In this document: positions 9,529-18,320 of the stretch, one piece after another
Layout of the letters: every line of letters starts with the position of its first letter
Numbering within the stretch: the first letter of the stretch is position 1
Assembly: GCA_964036045.1 (NCBI GenBank)
Contig: OZ038381.1
Location: 127,169,708-127,233,707, forward strand
Length of the DNA stretch: 64,000 nucleotides
Origin: Eutreptiella sp. 'Long Island Sound 2002'
Taxonomy: Eukaryota; Euglenozoa; Euglenophyceae; Eutreptiales; Eutreptiaceae
Direction: 5' to 3'
Notes under the pieces: model-generated
Databases searched by the model: none
Seen by the model: only the letters and a program-made list of their open reading frames with translations
Told to the model about the DNA's origin: nothing
Translations under genes and position numbers: made by a program

Positions 9529-10610
9529 GCAAGGAGACCTTTGACTGTGTGGTCCTTTGTGTGGATCGCCACAGCGGCTACACAGTAGCCGTTCCGGCAC
9601 GCAAAAAGGGGTTGCTTGCCAAGGAAGTGGCAGTCATGATGATTCGTCATTGGCTGACCGTCTTTGCCACCCCCCGCACCATTTGCAGTGACCGGGGGCC
9701 CCAGTTTACTGGTGGCTGGTTCAAGGCCATGTGTTCCCTCATGGGAATATGTCATGCCAAGAGCGTCGCCTATCTCAGCCGGTCTAACGGCCGGGCTGAA
9801 GTGGCTGGACGGCAGCTGTTCGAGAAGCTGCGGAAGATTCACATCACCAATCCACGTCGGAACTGGTTTGAGGAGATGTGGCCCGCTCTGAAGGCCCATC
9901 ATGAAACCCCCACTCCGGGTGGTTTGTCCCCTCACAAGATTCTGTTCGGCAGGGACCCCCTGGGTCGGGGACTTCCCTTGTCTGGTGATGGTATGGCCAT
10001 GGACGCCAAGGAATTCTTTGCGCGGCAAGAGGCAACGGCGTGGGACATCCGCCAGCAGCTCGAGAAGGAGCATGCTGAGCGTCAGAAGTCCGCCCCGAGC
10101 TCGACAGCGCAAAAGTTCAGGGTGGGAGACCCGGTGTGGGTGATCAGACCCCGCCCTATGGGCACCCACCGCACAAAAACCTGGTTCACAACCGGTGAGG
10201 TGGTCCGCAGGATTGGTGAGGACACCTACCGCATCAAGGTGGGTCACGGACAGTTCCGGGAGCGCCACGAGAGTCAACTCCGTGTGCGGGAACCCGGCCT
10301 CCGTGGCCAACATGTGTCCCTGAACTACGCCGCACATGAGGCTGATTCCGACGACGACTATGCTGAGCAGGACGACTATACCGTCGAGAAGATCCTGGCC
10401 CAGCGTCCGAACGCCTCGGCACCCGGAGGCCTGGAGTTCAAGGTTCGTTGGCGAGGCTACGGGCCGTCCCACGACACCTGGGGACCCGTCTCCTCGTTCG
10501 TACCGCGGATTAATACCCCCTTCATGGACTACATCCGCAAGCACAAGACCAAGATCCATGTCTCGGACTTGGCAGCACTCACCCGGGCGATTGCAGCCAG
10601 GGGCGCCTGA
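9465..10610 (+). CDS. Pol part 2: integrase catalytic core and chromodomain
   Basis: 381 codons in a frame shifted relative to the upstream Pol. The join reads ...GLR/VPDQPMESVAMDVF, a normal integrase entry, so a single-base indel explains the break. The integrase D-D-E triad is visible: Asp in VAMDVF, Asp in CSDRGPQFTGG and Glu in SNGRAEVAGRQ. A GPY/F-like region (RVGDPVWVIRP) follows. A C-terminal chromodomain covers about 10378-10530 (YTVEKILAQR, FKVRWRGYGPSHDTWGP), which in chromoviruses is thought to steer insertion to marked chromatin. Stop TGA at 10608-10610. Confidence 0.93.
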   Translation: MPDQPMESVAMDVFSMPEVHIGKETFDCVVLCVDRHSGYTVAVPARKKGLLAKEVAVMMIRHWLTVFATPRTICSDRGPQFTGGWFKAMCSLMGICHAKSVAYLSRSNGRAEVAGRQLFEKLRKIHITNPRRNWFEEMWPALKAHHETPTPGGLSPHKILFGRDPLGRGLPLSGDGMAMDAKEFFARQEATAWDIRQQLEKEHAERQKSAPSSTAQKFRVGDPVWVIRPRPMGTHRTKTWFTTGEVVRRIGEDTYRIKVGHGQFRERHESQLRVREPGLRGQHVSLNYAAHEADSDDDYAEQDDYTVEKILAQRPNASAPGGLEFKVRWRGYGPSHDTWGPVSSFVPRINTPFMDYIRKHKTKIHVSDLAALTRAIAARGA

Positions 10611-12001
10611 TCACCGCCCTGAGCTCTCCCCTGATGCATTTTGAGCGCTTGTTTGGTCGACGGATTGTCCCTCACTTGCTTGCTCTCTTCCATCTTCCGG
10701 TGACCTGCCATCAGAGTGGCCATATACCCCCCCCTGCTGAATCCAAGGGAGGATGGCCCCTTTCTTTAACTTCTATTCGTCACTCCCCGTCTGCTGAATC
10801 CTTGGGAAACCAGGCAGGGCGACTGACCTTCACATTTCCTGAGCTCTTGGGGCCTTGAAGCCCATACGACGTTGCGCAACGGATGCCGCTGTCATCGGCA
10901 TTGCGATTTTTTTGGTGTGTGGTCTGGTCCCATGGCACTTGCGGGATCCAGACCAGTGTACGTGTGTCCGCAGACTATATATGGCCTGAACTCAGGCGTT
11001 TTCCTGTCCACCCTCCTGCATATGCCTTATCCTAACCGGGGCGTCGTTTGGCGCTCTATCCAGAGTGTGTTTACACGCCTATTTACCCCGCTTGTTACTT
11101 ATTTTTCTGTCCCCCAGGATATGTGCATCTGTATGTTTAGTGTTGTCAGCCCTTTACCGAGATATTGACTGTTTTTTCCCCTGAAGGGATGCGAATCGGA
11201 GTACGGTGGCGCCCTGAGTTGCCGTGTACATGCTCTTACATAAAGTCCAGCCTGGACCAGTACCTAAGTACAGATTCTTCTGTTTGAGTGCCCGTGATAC
11301 CGTGTGCCCTAGTGGCTGTGATGTGCTGAGATCCTGATGGCGCCAGGCTGGAAGCCCAGTTGCCTGACTACACTCCCTGCGGTCCGCCACTGTCAGTCCG
11401 GGTGTGAGCCTACCGACTCCCAGACGCACTTGTAGTCGGGTGGCGACCTCCGGTGTCCTGACCTCGGTCAGTCTGCCTGGGAAACTGGTGGTTTGAGGAG
11501 TCGACGCCTCCGCCCAGACTGCATGGGGACTCCCCCATTCATGGCGTTCGTGGTAATGGGGCGAGGGAAAAGACGGCCTTGATGCCCGATCCCTTATGGA
11601 GGAGCTCGTTCGGCTATACCACTCTCGACTCGCGTCGTGGATATGGACATGGTGCGCCCAAGGAAGGACCCGTGGGGACTCTCCCCCAGACTGCGGCCTT
11701 GGGAAGCCTGGGGTAGCCTGATGGATCTTTGTGGTCGCTTTCGACCTGTGGCACCACCTCGGTCGTCGTGTGACGCCTATGTTGGCCGTGTATGCCACTG
11801 CCACTGTGGTAGTGACCGTTGCAGCCGGCAACCGGTGCGCCTGGTATGGGTTAACGGGTCCTTTGGATGCCGAACAATCGCCGCCAGGACCCGGGACTTG
11901 ATACTTGATGCTATACTTGCAGTTACTAACAGCTACAGCACCGTACCTGTCTTACTGTGGGATTTGGGCAGCCTAACCTGCAAATCAGCCTGAAGTGAGG
12001 A
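10611..12001 (+). other. 3' internal untranslated region of the chromovirus
   Basis: 1.4 kb between Pol and the 3' LTR. Short frames on both strands (for example 11154-11831, - strand) show no recognisable domain. A duplicated phrase, CTGCTGAATCC, occurs near 10734 and 10791. The purine-rich GAAGTGAGGA just before 12002 is the likely polypurine primer for plus-strand synthesis. Confidence 0.6.
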
Positions 12002-14916
12002 TGTGACACCCCCCCCCCTTCAGGGGATGGTCCTGGGTACCCGCTGCCATGCTTGGGTGTTATCGAGCCCCCCCCAGGGTTTGCTCTAAGGAGGGGGGTG
12101 AAGCGGTACCCAGAACCTATGGCCCATGGCCCGGAGGCCTGTGAGCCGTCACACCCGGGCGGAAGCCGTTGACACCGGCTGTCAGCGGGATATCCCTGTT
12201 CTCTAACCCGCGAAATCTCGAATCCGATTTCTAACCAATAAATCGATTTAGAATTACCATAATTTTATTGTCTTAGGCGATTTTCAGTCGGAAATCGGTG
12301 AAATACCCGATTTCTACCGCGATTTCTAATTGTTGTGAAATCGCCGCCTGATGTCGCCTGTTCGCGCGCTTTCGTCGCTTCTCCGTGGCGAGTTTTGTGA
12401 GGGATTTTTCTCGAGTACCTTTGAGGTTCTAAGAGAACTTAAGGGCTGAATCTAGAGGGTTTTTAATGTACTTTCATCTGGTGTGGTCACCAGAATTTTT
12501 CGCCGTTGCGTCTTCGAGAAAATCAGCGCGCAAGCTTTTCCGTCGATCGCTCGAAATCATGGTTCTCAAGGACCATGAGTTCGGACGGAACCCTACATTC
12601 CCCCGCTATGCCTTTCATCCATGCCCCTTTCACGTGGGCATATCACTTTGTATAGGGAAGCGGGCAATGGCGATGTTTTAGGCAGCCTATGGGTTTCGCA
12701 GACCCAAGTCGTTTGCGTGCGCAAACGCTAACTTTGTGGCCTTGTGAGCATGAACGTTAATAACTGAACACAATGCTCACAAGACCAAAAGCCCCAGGTT
12801 TTTTTCGTTTTTCGAGCCAACTCAATGATGGCTCCACGCAATTCAATGCGTACCAAAAGTCTATTTTCGAAAGAGGGCAAGTTTTGGTCGAAAATTAGGC
12901 CAAAATGGCCAAACCCCCGAGGCTCGCTCGAAGCCTATGGGGAGTTGAGCCTCGAACCAAGGCAATATGTAAAGTAGAGACCACGAAGGACATCGTGGAT
13001 GGCTTGGTTGATTTTTACAACCTTGTCTTCTATTTTATATAATTTCGCCTTGTGAGCACGCGTGCCATACTGCCTCTTTGCACACGCGCGCATATGCAAG
13101 CACTAACGACACGAGTGGGCGGAGACAATCTAACCATAGTGGGCATATTTGAAGGCACCTACTATGGGCCTACTCCAAAGATGTTTGCTCATATTTTTGT
13201 TCCTCAATGACCCAAAGATATGTTCATGCCAATATCGCCGATATATGCACTTTTTCCCATAAATAGTGTGCTTCAAGGGTTGAGGTGTCAAAAATGTTTC
13301 CATTATGCTTTGAACCTCAACCCTTGTTGCAAAAGGGAAGCAAAGCCTCGGTTTGCATCGATGCAAAAGCCCGAGGCTCTTTTCTCTTGTGATACGAAGA
13401 TACGATTTTTGGAGGGACCACTTTTGGGTGAATTTTGGCCGTTTTGCCCGGAATGGCCACAAACCCCATCTCCCCCTGATTTCGCCCCCGAGGTTGCGTG
13501 CGCCACTTGACCAGGGGTAAGGGCAATTCGGAGAGGGCACATAAACCCGCATCGAATGGGGTGTTTCCTCATGTGGCCTCTCCTCTCGATGGGAGAGTTG
13601 TGAGTCACCCAATTTTGGGGCATGTTGCCATTCTCCCCCATTTGTGTGTCACTTTCCTTTCAATGAAGAAAATAGCTAGAGGCGACCATTAGGGTTGGCA
13701 AGTGGCATATATTGGGACCTAAGTCCCATGTGTCTATAGCATCTTTGGTTGAAACAGATCCTCGCCGTGGCCATGGAGATATGGAATCATGAGTGTGGGC
13801 CATTTTGGCCATATTTCGCTGTTTTTGCCATTGTATGCCATATTGGAATTACCATATCTCCATGGGGCACAGAATCTAGCCAGAAGGAAAATGCGATTAT
13901 TGTAGCTTATGACCAAGGGTTGAACGCCATTGAGTTTCGTATTTCCTCCTCCGGCTCATCCAGAGTTATTCAACTTTTGGTGCGATCCATGATTCCGCCG
14001 TTTGCACCGCATGCTGCTTTCTGCCGCATCCACGTGTTCATCCCCTTGGTGAACAGTAAGCAGCCAGCGTGACAGCAAGCGATAACCCAGGGCATGGGAC
14101 CAAAGGGAATATCAAGGGTCGTGAATCAAGGCTTGGCGCGACAAAATCGCCAAGGTTTCCTACCCTGAATGGTCGCCCGAGACGGACGATTTAGCCATTT
14201 TGGCAATTATGACCCCACTTGACGAACCCGTGGTGTCCTGATGCCGGGACCTCAGAGGGAACCAGGTTGGGTGAGGGCTCCAGGGAGTTCGTAAGCGAAG
14301 GGCATAGGGTCAGTTGCCTCGTCCCTACCTCTGGCGGGTCCAGACGAGGGGTCAATTTTGAAGATTTTTGAGCTAATATCAGTTTGGGCTGAAACAGCCC
14401 ATTTTCAGCTACCAACTCCTAGGGGATAATGGCGGGGCCATATCTCTGGCTCAGAGAGGAGTTGAGACCCGCCGTTAAGGGAGCATAGGGAGCCACTGTG
14501 GGTTGGTCTTGGAGCACTTTGGTTTCCAGGAACTAGCCTGTGGCTGGGCGGGACACCTCCCCTATCGGCAGGGTTTCAGGGTCCGGACTGAGCAGGGCAT
14601 GGGTTGTGTTTGAGCCCCCGCCCCCACCAGCCACTGAGAGGGTCGGACCTGGGATTGGGATATGAGTTGGGACTGAGTGTCTATTGTCCTGTAATGCCCT
14701 TGCCCCAGTCCAGTCTTAACCCCATGTGTACATATCCTGATGTGTTGCTGTACATACCTTTGTTCCCTCGTTGCAGAGTGGCAAGGCTCCTGAAACGCTT
14801 TGTCACATGACACGAGCGTGATGATGCCCCTGTGAGCGCAGTGCTTTGCCTGCCTGCTTGCTTGCGCGTGTCCACCGCAGCGTCCCGTGGCCAGGCCCCC
14901 CCACGGGAACGCGTCA
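12002..14916 (+). repeat. 3' LTR, 2,915 bp
   Basis: It starts TGTGACACC followed by a C run and ends GCGTCA; its last 1,027 bp match the left window edge. It is unusually long for an LTR. A run of AAATCG/CGATTT-rich short repeats lies near 12205-12350. No protein with a recognisable domain is encoded; the frames at 13130-13612 and 13303-13641 overlap one another and look incidental. Confidence 0.88.
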
Positions 14917-15730
14917 CTACGCACCCTTTGATCCCGGTTCATTGTTGTAGGGGCTAATGTCTTTTGTCTCTATTGGGCGTTTGGAATCGAGGGGAAGAAT
15001 CGTTCCTCCACTGATGGACCAAATACAAAGGACGCGGATCTTCCGGGCAAAGCAGTGTGATGGTGTTTCGAACTGCACCCCAAGACTTTGTCGGCCCGCA
15101 CTCCATCGATCGCACAAAAACCGCACAAGGCGGTACAATTCAAAATGACTACTTATCCAGGGTACGGGGGATCCGCAGGAATTCTCTTTGTGGCCCCTCA
15201 ACCGCAAACCCTAGCGGGTAAATCTAGACAGGTGACGGAGGAAATACATCTTCAGTCACACAATGAAACTAGCCAAGTCGGCGTCCTGAAATCCTGCCGA
15301 CTTTGGTACGCCAACGTCCCCGATTGGGCTCATCTTGGTTGGATCCACCAACTCGGCGTCACTACATGGTCTCTCGGAACCCTTGCAGACGAACTCTATT
15401 TTCGGCGAAACCTGGCCGCCCAATCGTCAAGCAGCCCGAATTTGAAGCTAACCGACTAGGGCCGTCGTCGCTCGATGCTCATAGTCATCTGGAACCTGCG
15501 CATGAAGCACCCACTCTCATCCAAATATCTCTAGGAACCATGAGGGTCGGGGTGAAGAACATCCCGATTGGTAGCCCACGCAAACTGCACCCTTTTTTGC
15601 GCATCATACGCGCGGAACAGGACTGGTTCACAACACTGCAAAAAAAATATTTTTTGCGAGTTTTGATGAACATTTTTTTGGTCATTTTGAAATAAATTGT
15701 TTTTTAGGCATTACGCAACTCCGCGTTCCG
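14917..15730. other. Intergenic stretch, no supported gene
   Basis: 814 bp between the chromovirus and LINE-A. Short frames exist on the + strand (15088-15459 and 15303-15695), but they overlap, lack domains and end in an AT-rich tract of T runs near 15640-15710. I see nothing I can assign. Confidence 0.4.
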
Positions 15731-15745
15731 AGATGGGACATTTTT
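15731..15745. repeat. Target-site duplication of LINE-A, left copy
   Basis: AGATGGGACATTTTT occurs here and again at 23903-23917. The two copies bound a - strand non-LTR element of 8,157 bp. Confidence 0.7.
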
Positions 15746-16090
15746 GCACGTAGACACATTTTGAGTCCGGTGAAGACTGTTCAATCAAATTTACACTGCA
15801 AAACTACTTTACAGCAGAACCCAGTAGGCAGAGTCACCCGATGGATGCCCCTTACGCCATTGGGTCAGTGGAGATTCGGGTGCTCGGCGCCTCAAGATCC
15901 TGCAGGGCGTCCGCCGGCACATGAGGGGGTGATGTATGCAATATATAATGAGAGTTGGATGTGCATTCGAAACTGTAAGCGAAGCTTGGCTAACAGAGGG
16001 TACTTTCGGCTGTAGTCAGGGTGGATTAGCTAGCTACATCGTGTGGAATTACTGGAGGCATGAGGAGAGACATACAACAGGTTCAGGCCG
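15746..16090 (-). other. LINE-A 3' untranslated region
   Basis: Sequence between the last LINE stop (16091) and the left target duplication. It contains no open frame of note on the - strand and no obvious A-rich tail at the insertion junction. Confidence 0.5.
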
Positions 16091-17080
16091 CTAGTTCGGG
16101 GGGAAGAATCTGTCGTTCCGAGGCTGTTTGCGATCAGGAGGGTGTGCGGCCGGGGGGGGGGGCGGGTTCACTGCGCTTTCGCCCTTTGTGCTGCGCCTGG
16201 GCTCCGTCACGTCGGGGTGGCGCAGGGGGAGGAGGGGGGGGGGGACCGGGGCCAATAGGCAGCAGGTAGGCGTCCAGAGCGCGTTGCGCTGCGCTGGGCT
16301 TTGCTGGCTTGGGCGGTGCCGGGGGGGGGGGCGTTTTTTCCGCTGTGGTTGATCCGAGGCTTTTCGCTTCGGGGCCCTCAACACCGCCGCAGGCAGGGCC
16401 GAGGGGGGAACGTATTTTGGCGGGTCCCGAGGGGCATGGCCTCTGGAGGTACTGAATTCACCCAGGGAATCAAAATAATTGTTTCTGGTTACTGGTGGGC
16501 CGATGGCCCCGGGTGGGTTGTCGTGGAGAAATTTGTTGGCTTCCTCGATGAGTGGCGTGAGCGTCCTATTGCGTTTAACCAGGGCGCTGTCAAAGTCTTT
16601 AGCATGCATAGCGGGGTCCTTGCCTGACGGGGACGTTGCAAGCGTTGTGTGGAGCGTTTTTAGGACGAGCGTTCTGGTAGCGAGTCGTCTGTCCCCACGG
16701 TCGCTGGCTATCCGGCATTGGAGTGCTAATTTGTCAAAAGGGGGGGGGCAGGCGCTGGAGAGACACTGCTGGAACCACTGCATCGTGGGACAGAGGGCGC
16801 AGAATGAGATGGGGTCCATCGGGTGCACTTCTTGACATTTAGGGCATGTTCGGTCACTGGTGTCACAGTGAGGTCTGTAGTCCTGACAGCCATACGTGCC
16901 TGACACCCACTTGAATGCGATTGCCGAGAAAAAGCTGCTCTGTCGGAGAAAGCTTGCGCTGGTGCCGAAGTGCAGGCGCGTGTGTGGGTGGGTTGGGAAG
17001 AGGGAGCGGGTGTGGTGTTTCGGAATTTTTGAGATGAGGGCTAGGCCCCCACTAGTGACCACTCCCGCAGGGGGGGGGGG
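16091..17080 (-). CDS. LINE-A C-terminal segment with Cys-rich zinc-binding motif
   Basis: This continues the RNase H segment after a frame change at a homopolymer C run near 17060-17080 (G run on the + strand), where the open frame extends to 17185. It contains CPKCQEVHPMDPISFCALC, a CX2C...CX2C pattern like the zinc-binding tails that follow reverse transcriptase or RNase H in many LINEs. A basic KRKASDQPQRKKRPPPR stretch and a Pro-rich end follow. Probable role: RNA or DNA contact during target-primed reverse transcription. The homopolymer break could also be an assembly error. Confidence 0.72.
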   Translation of the reverse strand, partial: PPPPAGVVTSGGLALISKIPKHHTRSLFPTHPHTRLHFGTSASFLRQSSFFSAIAFKWVSGTYGCQDYRPHCDTSDRTCPKCQEVHPMDPISFCALCPTMQWFQQCLSSACPPPFDKLALQCRIASDRGDRRLATRTLVLKTLHTTLATSPSGKDPAMHAKDFDSALVKRNRTLTPLIEEANKFLHDNPPGAIGPPVTRNNYFDSLGEFSTSRGHAPRDPPKYVPPSALPAAVLRAPKRKASDQPQRKKRPPPRHRPSQQSPAQRNALWTPTCCLLAPVPPPLLPLRHPDVTEPRRSTKGESAVNPPPPPAAHPPDRKQPRNDRFFPPN

Positions 17081-18320
17081 GTAGGAGGGAGGGGTGCCAC
17101 AGTAATGCTTGAGCGGCCCATTTTGAGAAATAGTCCGCGAGCTCGTTTCCCATAAAGTGTGCGTGGCCCTTGATCCAAGCCACATGGATCAGGTGGGGGA
17201 GGGGGGCGAGGAGGGATGTGTAGGCAGTGTCTCGTGTGCCCTGTGTGTAAGTCGACGGCCTCGCTGGGGGGGGGCTGGAAAGGGCCCGGTTGACCGCTTC
17301 AACTGTGTCAAGGTTATCACCCAGGACTACCACCGGAGTATTGGGGAGGATGTTGGGGAGGTGTGCTAACGCCATTGCCATGGCCCATTGCTCGGAGCCC
17401 CCTGAAGTGGGCGAGGGTGACGAGCGGCAGAGGACGTAACACTGTTGTTGCCAAAAGATAGCGAAGGCGCTGCCATGGCCCCCATCACCCGAGCTTCCAT
17501 CCGTATAGATCCACGCCGTGTCATCAAAGGGGAGCTCGGCGACGAGGTTAGCCGCCTGAATGCACCCCCACCCCATTAGATCCTCATGGTTTAGAACGTG
17601 GCGGAGGTTAGGCAGGTGGAACCAGTGTCCTTCACAGGTGCTATCCATGAGGTCCGCTTGAAGAGGAACCGTGATGTCAGGGTTGCGGGTTTGCGGGGAA
17701 GAGAAGGGTGGGAAAAGGTGGTAGTGGGTTATGTCACCCGGGGGGAGAGGAGGGGTGTTGGGGGGGGTGAAGATGAAATTACTCCGTTCCGTGATGGTAG
17801 CGGATTTCCCAGTGTCGAAGCAAATGGTGGCTGTTTTTTTGTAGACTTTGGTAACCCTGGCCAGGCAGGGGGGGGCATTTCGGGGTGCAGCATACAGTGG
17901 TTCTCGCTCGTGCAGTTCACAGGGGAGGCAGGGGTTCCATGGTCCAGGGGCGTGGAATCGAAGACTCAGGCGGTTGGCCGCATCCAGGAAGCTATCTTGA
18001 AGGGCATTTTGCCGTGTCGAAAGGAGGGCGTCTCTAACTGCCACACAACTAGCCGGGGGTCCGTCCTGGTTCAGGTACCTTAGTCCCGCTTCAACAAAAG
18101 ACTTGTGAACCGCTATTCCCAGGTGGCGGAGGCCTAGCCCAAGTTTAGCACGTGGCTGGTATATGTCCTTAGTGGAGACTTTGGGCGAGATTCTGCCATG
18201 CGTAGCAAGCTCTTTCCAGACCGCTGCCGTGAGCTCATCTATTTCGCTGGGGAGAAAAGGGTGGGCAATGAGGCGGTAGGTGAGGATTGGTATTAGTTGG
18301 ACATTCACCAGTTTAACCAG
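17052..18320 (-). CDS. LINE-A reverse transcriptase thumb and RNase H
   Basis: Same frame as the upstream reverse transcriptase, beyond a TAG at 18321-18323; the phrase LVKLVNVQLIPILTYR reads straight across as a normal LINE thumb region. An RNase HI domain follows with all four acidic positions: YTDGS at 17493-17507, Glu in GGSEQWAMAMAL, Asp in VVLGDN, and Asp in GNELADYFSK preceded by HVAWIKGHAH. It would remove the RNA strand after first-strand synthesis. RNase H after reverse transcriptase is typical of some L1/I-type LINEs of plants, algae and protists. Confidence 0.88.
   Translation of the reverse strand: MVKLVNVQLIPILTYRLIAHPFLPSEIDELTAAVWKELATHGRISPKVSTKDIYQPRAKLGLGLRHLGIAVHKSFVEAGLRYLNQDGPPASCVAVRDALLSTRQNALQDSFLDAANRLSLRFHAPGPWNPCLPCELHEREPLYAAPRNAPPCLARVTKVYKKTATICFDTGKSATITERSNFIFTPPNTPPLPPGDITHYHLFPPFSSPQTRNPDITVPLQADLMDSTCEGHWFHLPNLRHVLNHEDLMGWGCIQAANLVAELPFDDTAWIYTDGSSGDGGHGSAFAIFWQQQCYVLCRSSPSPTSGGSEQWAMAMALAHLPNILPNTPVVVLGDNLDTVEAVNRALSSPPPARPSTYTQGTRDTAYTSLLAPLPHLIHVAWIKGHAHFMGNELADYFSKWAAQALLWHPSLLPPPPCGSGH

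Larger units (their letters stand above)
1..14916 (+). mobile_element. Ty3/gypsy chromovirus LTR retrotransposon, 5' end cut by window edge
   Basis: Bases 1-1027 reappear at about 13890-14916 with scattered substitutions, which makes them the two LTRs. Between them lie Gag, protease, reverse transcriptase, RNase H, integrase and a chromodomain, in Ty3/gypsy order. The right LTR starts TGTGACACC (12002) and ends CGTCA (14916), giving TG...CA ends. The target duplication cannot be tested because the left end is outside the window. LTR divergence is uneven: about one base in ten near the left edge, less further in. Together with the internal stops and the frameshift, this suggests an old, inactive copy. 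Confidence 0.93.

Noticed and set aside
15088-15695. Two overlapping + strand frames after the chromovirus
   Set aside because: No domain, mutually overlapping, and running into T-rich sequence; not supported as genes.
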